DNA of 64,000 nucleotides from Nocardioidaceae bacterium (GTDB lineage Bacteria; Actinomycetota; Actinomycetes; Propionibacteriales; Nocardioidaceae). The notes beneath the pieces were generated by a model that was not told where the DNA came from, made no database searches, and was given only the letters and a program-made list of their open reading frames with translations. Each line of letters opens with the position of its first letter. The stretch's first letter is position 1. A program made the translations under genes and the position numbers. The stretch is taken from contig JAUJOD010000003.1 of the NCBI GenBank assembly GCA_030447865.1, positions 275,256 to 339,255 of the forward strand. The letters are read 5' to 3'. Below, one piece after another: positions 53,163-61,425 of the stretch.

Positions 53163-53876
53163 CTATGAGTCGCCCTTGCTCCGCACCTTCTCATTCGCTG
53201 AACTGACGACCTCTTCGGCCACGTCGCGGAGCTTGGTGTTGCCGGTCTGCGACATCCGGGTCAGGAAGGCGAACGCGCGGACTTCGTCGAGTTCGTAACG
53301 CTCCATGATCAGCCCGGTAGCCTGGCCGATCACCGTTCGAGTCGCGAGAGCGTCCTGCAGTTGGCCGAACGTCCGCGCATGCCCCATCGCGACGGCGCCT
53401 TGAGTGGCGAACATCTCGGCCAACACCAAGGCGTTCTCGTCGAAGGCGCCCATGGACTTCGAGTAGAGGTTCAGGCCGCCGAAGGTCTGCTGATCGGCGA
53501 ACATCGTGTAGGCCAGTTGGGAGCGGACGCCGTACCGCTCGGCGGCGTCGGGTCCGTAACGGGGCCAGCGGGAATCGGACCTGATGTCCTCGGACTTCAG
53601 CCGGGTCTCGCCGCAGGCTGCGTCGACGCAGGGACCCTCCCTGTACTCGTACTGCATATTGTCCGCAGCAAGGCTCTTCTCGTCAGTCGCCGCAACGGTG
53701 TTGTAACGGCCGTCTGGGTGCTTGACCGTGATGCTGGCGTAATGCACCCCTGGCACCGTCTCCTTGGCCGCACGGACCAAAGAGTTGAGCGTCTCGTCGA
53801 CGTTGCCGAGCGGTTCGGTTGACTTGGCGACCTCCGCCATCACGGCGGCGAGCTTTGACGTCTGCTGGAGGGTCAT
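53163..53876 (-). CDS. GAF-ANTAR RNA-binding antiterminator regulator
   Basis: This 237-residue protein has a GAF domain at about 15-160 (ETLNSLVRAAKETVPGVHYASITV, EYREGPCVDAA, QLAYTMFADQQTFGGLNLYS) and a C-terminal ANTAR domain (LATRTVIGQATGLIMERYELDEVRAFAFLTRMSQ). ANTAR proteins bind paired hairpins in nascent RNA to prevent termination; the GAF domain would sense a small ligand or redox state. Targets are unknown. Two perfect palindromes stand directly upstream of the start, suggesting operator control. It is convergent with ligC. Confidence 0.9.
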   Translation of the reverse strand: MTLQQTSKLAAVMAEVAKSTEPLGNVDETLNSLVRAAKETVPGVHYASITVKHPDGRYNTVAATDEKSLAADNMQYEYREGPCVDAACGETRLKSEDIRSDSRWPRYGPDAAERYGVRSQLAYTMFADQQTFGGLNLYSKSMGAFDENALVLAEMFATQGAVAMGHARTFGQLQDALATRTVIGQATGLIMERYELDEVRAFAFLTRMSQTGNTKLRDVAEEVVSSANEKVRSKGDS

Positions 53877-53885
53877 GCGGCCGGC

Positions 53886-53895
53886 TTTCGCGAAA
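53886..53895. promoter_or_regulatory. Palindrome TTTCGCGAAA upstream of the ANTAR gene
   Basis: A perfect 10-bp palindrome 10-19 bp before the start codon; possible operator. Confidence 0.4.
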
Positions 53896-53897
53896 TG

Positions 53898-53921
53898 GTA
53901 ACCGGCTGGCACGCCGGTTAC
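53898..53921. promoter_or_regulatory. Inverted repeat GTAACCGGC-N6-GCCGGTTAC
   Basis: A perfect 9-bp inverted repeat with 6-nt spacer, 22-45 bp before the ANTAR start. Its size and position fit an operator for a dimeric regulator; it could instead be an RNA hairpin. Confidence 0.45.
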
Positions 53922-53995
53922 AGCTCTACTGTCTCACACCGGTCGACGGTGGCAATGAGGCATCGGCTGAGGCCGGGCTCAGTGCTGTGATGCCT

Positions 53996-55273
53996 TCAGT
54001 CGGAGTACCCCGGGATGGGGAACGGTGCGACGAACTCCCGGATCTCGTTCCGCACCCGGCTGGCCACCGAGGAGTCACCGTCTCCTTCGGCCGTGATGAC
54101 CTCGTCCATCCAGGCAGCGATCTGTGGCATGTGCTCCTCGGTGAGACCACGGGTCGTGATGGAGGACGTACCGAGTCGGATACCCGACGGGTCGAACGGC
54201 TTGCGTGGGTCGTAGGGAACTGTGTTGTAGTTCAGCTCGATGCCGGCCCGGTCGAGCGCCTGGGCAGCGGGTTTGCCGCCGATGGCCCTGTTGGTGAGAT
54301 CGGCCAGGATCAGGTGGTTGTCGGTGCCCCCGGACACCAGGTCGAAACCCCGGTCGGCCATTGCCTCGGCAAGCGCCTTGGCGTTGGCGACGATCCGGTG
54401 CGCGTAGGCCTTGAAGTCCGCCGTTGCGGCCTCCTTGAGGGCTACGGCGATCGCTGCCGTCGTGTGGTTGTGCGGGCCGCCTTGCAGCCCGGGAAACACC
54501 GCCCGGTCGAGCTTCTTGGCGTGCTCCTCGTCCGACATCAACATGGCACCACGGGGGCCGCGAAGCGTCTTGTGCGTGGTCGTGGAGATCACCCCCGCAT
54601 GCCCGACCGGACTGGGATGCGCGCCCCCAGCGACCAGCCCGGCGATGTGAGCGATGTCGGCGACGAGGACGGCGTCGACCTCGGCTGCGATCTCGGCGAA
54701 GCCGGCGAACTCAATCGTGCGGGGGATCGCCGTACCACCGCAGAAGATGAGCTTGGGCCGTTCGGCGAGCGCCAGGTCACGCACCTCGTCCAGGTCGACC
54801 CGGCCGTCTTCCTTGCGTACGCCGTACTGAACCGAGGTGAACCACTTGCCCGTCGCTGACACGCCCCAGCCGTGGGTCAGGTGGCCTCCCATCGGCAGCG
54901 CCATGCCCATGACCTTGTCTCCGGGCTGCAGGAAGGCCAGGTAGACGGCGAGGTTGGCGGGGGAACCCGAGTAGGGCTGCACGTTGGCGTGGTCGACGCC
55001 GAACAGCGCCTTGGCTCGCTCGACCGCCAGCGTCTCGATCTCGTCGATGAACTGTTGTCCCTCGTAGTAACGCTTGCCGGCGTACCCCTCGGAGTACTTG
55101 TTGGTGAGCAGCGTGCCGGTGGCCTCCAGCACGGCCTGGGAGACGTAGTTCTCGCTGGCGATCAGCCGGATCGATTCGCTTTGCCGGCGCCCCTCGGCAT
55201 CGATCAAGGCGGCGAGGTCGGGGTCGGTCTCGCGCAGGGAAGCGACAAGGGGGAGGGTCGTGGACACAGTCAT
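53996..55273 (-). CDS. glyA: Serine hydroxymethyltransferase
   Basis: This 425-residue PLP enzyme interconverts serine and glycine with tetrahydrofolate, the main source of one-carbon units. The PLP-Lys motif TTTHKTLRGPRG is near residue 232; NKYSEGYAGKRYYEGQ, YSGSPANLAVY and GGHLTHGWG are conserved. The N-terminus follows a leaderless-type TAGCCT by 6 nt. A folate or glycine riboswitch is not seen, in line with a leaderless mRNA. The gene is followed by a 120-bp gap to the ANTAR gene. Confidence 0.96.
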   Translation of the reverse strand: MTVSTTLPLVASLRETDPDLAALIDAEGRRQSESIRLIASENYVSQAVLEATGTLLTNKYSEGYAGKRYYEGQQFIDEIETLAVERAKALFGVDHANVQPYSGSPANLAVYLAFLQPGDKVMGMALPMGGHLTHGWGVSATGKWFTSVQYGVRKEDGRVDLDEVRDLALAERPKLIFCGGTAIPRTIEFAGFAEIAAEVDAVLVADIAHIAGLVAGGAHPSPVGHAGVISTTTHKTLRGPRGAMLMSDEEHAKKLDRAVFPGLQGGPHNHTTAAIAVALKEAATADFKAYAHRIVANAKALAEAMADRGFDLVSGGTDNHLILADLTNRAIGGKPAAQALDRAGIELNYNTVPYDPRKPFDPSGIRLGTSSITTRGLTEEHMPQIAAWMDEVITAEGDGDSSVASRVRNEIREFVAPFPIPGYSD

Positions 55274-55279
55274 GGCACC

Positions 55280-55285
55280 AGGCTA
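55280..55285 (-). promoter_or_regulatory. Leaderless -10 box of glyA
   Basis: On the minus strand TAGCCT ends 6 nt before ATG 55273; it overlaps the stop region of the MIP channel gene. Confidence 0.5.
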
Positions 55286-55993
55286 CCGACGCTGTTCGTC
55301 GCGCGACCGATGCTCATGTTCGTGCCGCCGCAGGTCTTCCTCCGGCTCCTCCGTGACCGCATCGTCGGACGGTTCCACCGCTCGGAACACCAGGCCAGCC
55401 AACGCGCCGCCGAGCAGTTGGGCGAGCAGATAGAGCCAGATCCACTCCCATTGCAACACTCCTGCCACCGTGAGCGCGACCGCGACGGCAGGGTTGAAGG
55501 CCGCGCCCGAGATGCTACCGACCGCAATGGCCCCGGCGGCCACGGTGAGACCGATCGCGAGACCGTAGAAACTGTTCACCGGATGGTCGCGGCTGGTGGC
55601 GACGTTGAGCACTACCCAGCCCAGCGCGAACGTGAAGACCAACTCCGAGAGGAAGGCCGCAAAAACCACGCCCTCGAGGTCGAGCCCAGCTGGCAGTGCG
55701 TCGAGCGAGTCGCCGAACATGCCCAACGCCAGCAGGTATCCCACCAGCCCGCCGAGGAGCTGCGCAGCGATGTACGGCGCGAAGTCCGCAAGCGGGAGGC
55801 GGCCACGCACCAGCACCGCCACCGAGACCGCGGGGTTGTAGTGCGCGCCGGAGAGGTGCCCCCCGGCGTACACAAGCGCGATGAGAGCCGCGCCGATTCC
55901 CAGCGGCGCGAGGTCGGACTGCGTGAGCACTGCCCCGAAGATGGCGGTGACGAACAACAGGGTTCCGATGAACTCGGCAAGGTAGCGGCGCAC
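55283..55993 (-). CDS. MIP/aquaporin-family channel with altered filter
   Basis: This 236-residue protein has six membrane segments and both half-helix motifs, HYNPAVSVA in the first repeat and AFNPAVAVA in the second. In water and glycerol channels the second NPA is nearly always followed by Arg (NPAR), part of the selectivity filter; here it is Val. Selectivity is therefore hard to predict. The C-terminal tail is acidic, then His-rich (RRHEHEHRSRDEQ). AAAGGA lies 7 nt before the chosen GTG; another GTG one codon earlier is equally open. The stop is 10 bp before the glyA start. Confidence 0.82.
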   Translation of the reverse strand: MRRYLAEFIGTLLFVTAIFGAVLTQSDLAPLGIGAALIALVYAGGHLSGAHYNPAVSVAVLVRGRLPLADFAPYIAAQLLGGLVGYLLALGMFGDSLDALPAGLDLEGVVFAAFLSELVFTFALGWVVLNVATSRDHPVNSFYGLAIGLTVAAGAIAVGSISGAAFNPAVAVALTVAGVLQWEWIWLYLLAQLLGGALAGLVFRAVEPSDDAVTEEPEEDLRRHEHEHRSRDEQRR

Positions 55994-56092
55994 CACAGCG
56001 TCCTTTCTGAATGCGAGGCACACATGCTCGTCAACAACGGGTTGGACGTTGGCGGCTATTTGTCGCTGCAACGCTATCGAAGGCTAGGTCGT

Positions 56093-56098
56093 TACGGT
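56093..56098 (+). promoter_or_regulatory. Leaderless -10 box of the YihY gene
   Basis: TACGGT ends 6 nt before ATG 56105, which decides this start in a frame open for 400 more codons upstream. Confidence 0.45.
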
Positions 56099-56104
56099 AG
56101 ACGC

Positions 56105-57124
56105 ATGGCCACGGAGTCGGTGGGGAGCAAGGCGTCTCGGCCGTCCCGGTTGATCGCCCTGAAGGACGGCACCTGGCGGGTGCTCTCCGCGACGCTCGGC
56201 GCGTGTCTTCGGTACCGAGTCACCGGCCTGGCGGCCGAAGCAGCCTTCTTTGCGATCCTGTCGCTGCCACCGCTGGTGTTCGGGCTCGCTGCCAGCATCA
56301 GCTACATCATCCTTCGGGTAGACCCCACCCTGATCGAGAACTTTCAAGCCGCCGTGATCGATCTCTCGGGCAAGGTCATGACGCCCGAAGGGGTGACGAA
56401 GATTGTCGAGCCGACCCTGCGGCAGGTGCTTGTCGAGCAATCACGTTTCGACGTGATCTCGATCGGGTTCGTGCTGTCACTGTGGTCGGGTTCGCGAGCC
56501 CTCAACGTGTTCGTCGACACGATCACGATCATGTACGGACTCGGCGGCCGGCGAGGGATCGTCCGCACCCGGATGCTGTCGTTCACCCTCTACGTCATCG
56601 GACTCGTCGTGGGGGTGATCGTGCTGCCACTGGTGCTGGCTGGGCCGCAGTTGGTCGACAGGTTCCTGCCGCAGCGGCTTGACTTCTTGAACACGCTGTA
56701 CTGGCCGATCGTCATCGTGTTGAGCATCGCGTTTCTCACTACGCTGTTCCACCTCTCGGTGCCGGTGCGCAGCTCTTGGCGGTACGACTTACCAGGCGCC
56801 GTCCTGGCGTTCGGTATGTGGGTGTTCGGCAGCTGGCTGCTCCGCATCACCCTGCAGGAGGCCACCACGTCGATCTACGGTCCGCTCGCCGCGCCGATCG
56901 CCGTACTTCTCTGGCTGTTTCTGACCGCCTTGGCCGTGCTCGTCGGGGCGGCGCTGAACGCCGCGTTCGACCGCGTGTGGCCGGAACCATCCACGGCCGG
57001 TGCGCGGTTGGAGCTGGTGCGCCGGCTCCGACGCGGCTCGGGCAGCAGTTCGCGGCCAGCCGAGAGTAACGACGGCGGAGCGTCGGTCGTTGGTCGCCCA
57101 GGCGGCCGACGACGTACGGCGTAA
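56105..57124 (+). CDS. YihY/BrkB family membrane protein
   Basis: This 339-residue integral membrane protein of the YihY (formerly RNase BN) family has about six membrane segments. Family blocks are GLAAEAAFFAILSLPPLVFGL, VLSLWSGSRALNVFVDTITIMYG, DLPGAVLAFGMWVFGSWLLR and YGPLAAPIAVLLWLFLTALAVLVGAALNA. The C-terminal tail is basic and Ser-rich. The function is not established; the old link to RNase BN is wrong. It is divergent from the MIP gene. Confidence 0.9.
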   Translation: MATESVGSKASRPSRLIALKDGTWRVLSATLGACLRYRVTGLAAEAAFFAILSLPPLVFGLAASISYIILRVDPTLIENFQAAVIDLSGKVMTPEGVTKIVEPTLRQVLVEQSRFDVISIGFVLSLWSGSRALNVFVDTITIMYGLGGRRGIVRTRMLSFTLYVIGLVVGVIVLPLVLAGPQLVDRFLPQRLDFLNTLYWPIVIVLSIAFLTTLFHLSVPVRSSWRYDLPGAVLAFGMWVFGSWLLRITLQEATTSIYGPLAAPIAVLLWLFLTALAVLVGAALNAAFDRVWPEPSTAGARLELVRRLRRGSGSSSRPAESNDGGASVVGRPGGRRRTA

Positions 57125-57152
57125 TTGCCGTGCGGGTCACCGGTGTGGGCCC

Positions 57153-57158
57153 TAGCCT
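57153..57158 (+). promoter_or_regulatory. Leaderless -10 box of rsgA
   Basis: TAGCCT ends 6 nt before GTG 57165, same box and spacing as at glyA. Confidence 0.5.
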
Positions 57159-57164
57159 CAAGGC

Positions 57165-58241
57165 GTGACTGCACCGACGATCACCTTGCAGCAGCTGGGC
57201 TGGGACGACGCCTGGCGGCGGCAGGCGTCGGCGTACGCCGAGGACGGTGTCCCCGGCCGGGTTGCCCGGGTGGACCGTGGCATCTGCAGCGTGTTGACGC
57301 AGGAAGGCGTCGTGCGTGCGAGCTGGGGCGCGGAGCTGCTCGACGCGGTGGGTGCCGACCCGGTGCTCACCCCATGCACGGGGGACTGGGGCATCGTCAA
57401 GCACTGGCCGGACGGGCCGACGACGGTCGAGGCCGTCCTGCCGCGACGTACGTCGGTCGTGCGGGCCACGGCGGTCGGCACCTCGGTTGGACAGGTGCTG
57501 GCCGCGAACCTCGACGTGGTTGCGGTGGTGGCGGCTCTGCACCCTGAACCCAATCTCTCACGCATCGAGCGGTTGCTGACGCTGGCCTGGCAAAGCGGTG
57601 CTCGGCCCATGGTGACGCTGACCAAGGCCGACCTGGTGGGCGACGCCGACCTGGTTGCCGAGGACGTCCGCGCGGCGGCGCCTGGAGCGGAGGTGGTGCG
57701 CTGCAGCACGGTGACTGGCGCCGGCATCGACTTCGTACGCCGAGCCATCGGGCCACACGGGACGCTCGCGCTGCTCGGCGCGTCCGGCCACGGCAAGTCA
57801 TCGCTCACCAACGCGCTGGTCGGAGCGGAGGTGCTGACGGTACGCGCGATCCGTGCCGACGGAAAGGGCCGCCACACGTCGGTGCGTCGGGAGCTGCTGC
57901 CGCTGCCCGGTGGCGGCTGCGTCATCGACACCCCTGGGCTGCGCGGTGTCGGGTTGCAGCAAGCCGACAGCGGGCTCGCCGCAGCGTTTCCCGATGTCGT
58001 GGCGCTGGCGGCGGCGTGCCGCTTCACCGACTGCACCCACCAGCACGAGCCGGAGTGCGCGGTCTTGCGCGCCGTGGAGACCGGTGAGCTCGGCGTACGC
58101 CGGCTCGAGAGCTGGCTGCGGCTACAGCGCGAGGCTGACTGGATGGCGACTCGATCCGACGCCCGGTTGCGGGCAGAGCAGCACGAGAAGTGGAAGCAGC
58201 TGTCCAAGCAGCACCGCACACCGCGGCGCGCCCACCCCTGA
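57165..58241 (+). CDS. rsgA: Ribosome small-subunit GTPase RsgA
   Basis: This 358-residue circularly permuted GTPase helps 30S subunit maturation. G motifs appear in permuted order: G4 TLTKADL near 150, G1 GASGHGKSSL near 208, then G3 DTPGLRG near 256. An OB domain precedes the GTPase domain (GRVARVDRGICSVL) and a zinc knuckle follows (CRFTDCTHQHEPEC). The GTG start follows a leaderless box. It is convergent with glgX, six bases apart. Confidence 0.95.
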   Translation: MTAPTITLQQLGWDDAWRRQASAYAEDGVPGRVARVDRGICSVLTQEGVVRASWGAELLDAVGADPVLTPCTGDWGIVKHWPDGPTTVEAVLPRRTSVVRATAVGTSVGQVLAANLDVVAVVAALHPEPNLSRIERLLTLAWQSGARPMVTLTKADLVGDADLVAEDVRAAAPGAEVVRCSTVTGAGIDFVRRAIGPHGTLALLGASGHGKSSLTNALVGAEVLTVRAIRADGKGRHTSVRRELLPLPGGGCVIDTPGLRGVGLQQADSGLAAAFPDVVALAAACRFTDCTHQHEPECAVLRAVETGELGVRRLESWLRLQREADWMATRSDARLRAEQHEKWKQLSKQHRTPRRAHP

Positions 58242-58247
58242 CCTCGC

Positions 58248-60347
58248 TTAGGTGCGGCGGAGCAGGACGACCGAGCGCGCCAGCACAACCCGTTGTGAGC
58301 CGCCCTGCTGAGCAGGCGCGTCCTCCCCGAGAAAGGCAGCGTTAGCCGTGTCGAGCAGTGGCTGCCACTGCTCGGCGAACGGTGCAGCCGGCAAGGTCAT
58401 CGCAGCATCCTCGTGACCGGGGTTGAGCAATAGCAGAAATGAGTCGTCGCGGATGTCTTCACCGCGCAGACCCGACTCGGTGATGCCCTCGCCGTTGAGG
58501 AAGACAGCCAGGGGACGCACCGCAGCGGAGGACCAGGCGTCGTGGTCCATCGGGGTCGCGTCGGACCGTAGCCAGGCGATGTCCGGCAACCCGTCAGGGG
58601 CTGGCTTGCCGGTGAAGAACCGCCGCCGCCGAAACACCGGGTGCTTCGCTCGAAGGGCCAGCAGCTGCCGGGTGAACTCGAGCAGGGGTTCGTCGATGTT
58701 CTTCCAGTCCATCCACGAGATCTCGCTGTCTTGGCAGTAGGCGTTGTTGTTTCCGCCCTGGCTGCGACCGATCTCATCGCCGTACAGCAGCATCGGCACG
58801 CCTTGGCTGAGCACCAGGGTGCTGAGCAGGTTGCGCTGCTGACGCTTCCGCAACTCGAGGACGCCGACGTCGTCGGTTGGTCCCTCCACACCGCAGTTCC
58901 ACGACCGGTTGTGGTTCTCGCCGTCGGCGTTGTCCTCGCCGTTGGCCAGGTTGTGCTTGTCGTTGTACGACACCAGGTCGCGCAGCGTGAAGCCGTCGTG
59001 CGCGGTGACGAAGTTGATCGAGGCGTACGGCGCCCGGCCGTCGCTCTCGTACAGGTCGCTCGAGCCGGACAACCGGGCGGCGAACTCGCCCAGCGAGCTC
59101 GGCGCACCGCGCCAGTAGTCGCGGACTGTGTCTCGGTACTTGCCGTTCCACTCCGTCCAGCGAGGCGGGAAGTTGCCGACCTGGTAGCCGCCGGGGCCGA
59201 CGTCCCACGGTTCGGCGATGAGCTTGGCCTGCGACACGACCGGGTCTTGATGCACCAGGTCGAAGAACGCGCTCAGCCGGTCGACCTCGTGGAACTGCCG
59301 AGCCAGCGTGGCAGCGAGGTCGAAGCGGAACCCGTCGACGTGCATCTCCAGGATCCAGTACCGCAGCGAGTCCATGATCAGTTGCAGCACGTGCGGGTTG
59401 CGCATGAGCAGGCTGTTGCCGGTGCCCGTGGTGTCGTGGTACGTCGACGGGTCGCCGTCGGTGAGCCGGTAGTAGGCGACGTTGTCGATGCCGCGGAAGC
59501 CGAGCGTCGGACCGAGGTGGTTGCCCTCGGCGGTGTGGTTGTAGACGACGTCGAGGATCACCTCGATCCCGGCCCGGTGCAGCTCGCGCACCATGGCCTT
59601 GAACTCCAGCACCTGCTCGCCCCGCTGACCCGACGAGCTGTAGGCGTTGTGCGGGGCGAGGAAGCCGATGGTGTTGTAGCCCCAGTAATTGGACAGCCCC
59701 CGCTCGACCAGCCGGGCGTCGTTGACGAACTGGTGCACGGGCATCAGCTCGACGGCCGTGACCCCGAGGCCGGTGAGGTGGTCGACCATCACCGGGTGAC
59801 CCATGGCGGCGTACGTGCCGCGGATCTCCTCGGGGATGTCCGGGTGGGCATTGGTCATGCCCTTCACATGTGCCTCGTAGATGACGGTCTCGTGGTAGAG
59901 CCGGCGGGGGGAGCGGTCCTCCTGCCAGTCGAAGAACGGGTTCACCACGACCGACTTCATCGTGTGCGGCGCCGAGTCGTCGGTGTTGCGCTTACTGGGG
60001 TCGTGGACGTCGTGAGAGAAGCAGGCCGGTGCCCAGTCGATCGCTCCCTCGAGCGCCTTCGCGTAGGGGTCGATCAGCAGCTTGCTGGCGTCGCAACGCT
60101 GGCCCTTGGCGGGGTCGTAGGGACCGTGCACCCGGTACCCGTAGCGCTGCCCAGGTATGACGCGGGGCAGGTAGACGTGCCAGACCAAGGCGTCGCGTTC
60201 GGGCATGGTGACACGGGTTTCGTTGCCGTGCTCGTCGAACAGACACAGCTCGACCGCTTCGGCCACCTCGGAGAACACGGCGAAGTTGGTGCCAGCACCG
60301 TCGTACGTCGCACCCAGCGGGTACGGACCGCCCGGCCAGACCTCCAT
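58248..60347 (-). CDS. glgX: Glycogen debranching enzyme GlgX
   Basis: This 699-residue GH13 enzyme removes alpha-1,6 branches during glycogen breakdown. An N-terminal CBM48 (YPLGATYDGAGTNFAVFSEVA) leads to the TIM-barrel with DVVYNHTAEGNHLGPTL, DGFRFDLA near 337 (nucleophile Asp), IAEPWDVG near 377 (acid/base Glu) and VTAHDGFTLRDLVSYN near 447 (Asp). The start has GGAGGAG upstream. The promoter gap (60348-60455) holds no clear box. No other glycogen gene is near. Confidence 0.95.
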   Translation of the reverse strand: MEVWPGGPYPLGATYDGAGTNFAVFSEVAEAVELCLFDEHGNETRVTMPERDALVWHVYLPRVIPGQRYGYRVHGPYDPAKGQRCDASKLLIDPYAKALEGAIDWAPACFSHDVHDPSKRNTDDSAPHTMKSVVVNPFFDWQEDRSPRRLYHETVIYEAHVKGMTNAHPDIPEEIRGTYAAMGHPVMVDHLTGLGVTAVELMPVHQFVNDARLVERGLSNYWGYNTIGFLAPHNAYSSSGQRGEQVLEFKAMVRELHRAGIEVILDVVYNHTAEGNHLGPTLGFRGIDNVAYYRLTDGDPSTYHDTTGTGNSLLMRNPHVLQLIMDSLRYWILEMHVDGFRFDLAATLARQFHEVDRLSAFFDLVHQDPVVSQAKLIAEPWDVGPGGYQVGNFPPRWTEWNGKYRDTVRDYWRGAPSSLGEFAARLSGSSDLYESDGRAPYASINFVTAHDGFTLRDLVSYNDKHNLANGEDNADGENHNRSWNCGVEGPTDDVGVLELRKRQQRNLLSTLVLSQGVPMLLYGDEIGRSQGGNNNAYCQDSEISWMDWKNIDEPLLEFTRQLLALRAKHPVFRRRRFFTGKPAPDGLPDIAWLRSDATPMDHDAWSSAAVRPLAVFLNGEGITESGLRGEDIRDDSFLLLLNPGHEDAAMTLPAAPFAEQWQPLLDTANAAFLGEDAPAQQGGSQRVVLARSVVLLRRT

Positions 60348-60455
60348 TGCGCTCCTCCGTAGTTACGGCAGCAGACACCGATTCGTCCGACTCAGCCAGG
60401 CGCAGACTACCCGCACTCAGCCGGACGGATCGGTAGACAGTGCCGTTACACAGCA

Positions 60456-60487
60456 AAGTCCCGCCGGCCAACGGCACGGCGGGACTT
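60456..60487 (-). terminator. Hairpin terminator after the PRC-barrel gene
   Basis: AAGTCCCGCCG and CGGCGGGACTT form an 11-bp perfect stem with a 10-nt loop. It lies 15 bp after the stop at 60502 and ends the upstream transcript before glgX; only TTT follows. Confidence 0.65.
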
Positions 60488-60501
60488 GACTGGGAAAGAG
60501 G

Positions 60502-61254
60502 TCAGCGAAGGCCGCTGTCGCGATCGGCGATGTCGCCTTCTGCCTCGATGCGCTCCGAGCGGACCTCGTCGGTGACGGTCTCCTCGGTGGTGACCGCTTC
60601 CTTGCCGAGGCGAACCCGCTCAACCGGCTGAACGGTCTTCTCCACCACGGGACGCTCCTCGGTCAACGTGACCTCGTGCGTGTCCTCTGAGATCGCCGGC
60701 CCCTCGGTTGCGTCGCCCATGTTGGCCTCGGTGATGGGCTCGCGCTCGATCACCGCCCGCTCCTTGGTGACGGGCACGGTCTCGGTGACGTTCTCGCTCA
60801 CGACGTACTTGCGCAGCCGCGCACGACCGGCAGCCTCCGCCGTCTTGCCGACCCGAAGCTGCTCCTCCGAACGCGTCATCGCGTCGTCGGTCGTGCTGCT
60901 CGTGGTGTCGTAGGTGGCGGTCGTTTCGGCGTACCCGGACGAGTAGCTCATGCCGTAGTACTCGTACAAGGACTGCTCTTCCTCGGGGGTGATGTGGCCG
61001 TCCTCACTGACGTTCGGCGCGCCCTTGACCTTGTCCTTGTCGTAGGGGACCGTGAGGCGGTCACCGGAGAACGAAGCCTCCGTCAGCGGGACGAAACTCT
61101 CGCTCGTGCCGAAGAGACCCGTGTTCACGGTCGCCCAGGCCGGCTGCCCACTTTGGTCGTCGAGGTAGATCTGGCCGACGCTTCCGATCTTGCTGCCGTC
61201 GGAACCATAGGCGTCGCTGCCCTGTACCTGGTCGATTTGGTCCTGGCCCAGCAT
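60502..61254 (-). CDS. PRC-barrel and DUF2382 stress-response protein
   Basis: This 250-residue soluble protein has a PRC-barrel (residues 8-75: DAYGSDGSKIGSVGQIYLDDQSG, WATVNTGLFG, FVPLTEASFSGDRLTVPYDK), a linker, then a DUF2382 domain (EQLRVGKTAEAAGRARLRKYVV, VTETVPVTKERAVIEREPI, VEKTVQPVERVRLGKEAVT) like YsnF stress proteins. It is very acidic. AGGAGGAG lies 6 nt before ATG. A GTTA-N15-GGGTAC element upstream suggests SigB/SigF-type stress control. Function is unknown. Confidence 0.87.
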   Translation of the reverse strand: MLGQDQIDQVQGSDAYGSDGSKIGSVGQIYLDDQSGQPAWATVNTGLFGTSESFVPLTEASFSGDRLTVPYDKDKVKGAPNVSEDGHITPEEEQSLYEYYGMSYSSGYAETTATYDTTSSTTDDAMTRSEEQLRVGKTAEAAGRARLRKYVVSENVTETVPVTKERAVIEREPITEANMGDATEGPAISEDTHEVTLTEERPVVEKTVQPVERVRLGKEAVTTEETVTDEVRSERIEAEGDIADRDSGLR

Positions 61255-61309
61255 GTTGTCTCCTCCTACTAGAATGAAACGGCTCTTGGCCTTTTCGTAC
61301 GTCGCTGCG

Positions 61310-61334
61310 GTACCCACGCTCCGACAGGCGTAAC
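61310..61334 (-). promoter_or_regulatory. SigB/SigF-like stress promoter
   Basis: On the minus strand GTTA, 15 nt, GGGTAC, about 56 nt before ATG 61254; one mismatch to GTTT. Same spacing as at 51408-51432. Confidence 0.45.
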
Positions 61335-61425
61335 ACTGTAAGGCTAAACTTTTGAGCTCGTTGACGTCCCGGCTTCGAGCCGCCTCGGACATACCTCGCC
61401 AAAGGGGACGACGAGCGACTCGAAG

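Noticed and set aside
54872..56104. Long open extension upstream of the YihY gene
   Set aside because: Antisense to glyA and the MIP gene; the real start is fixed by a leaderless promoter and the family N-terminus.
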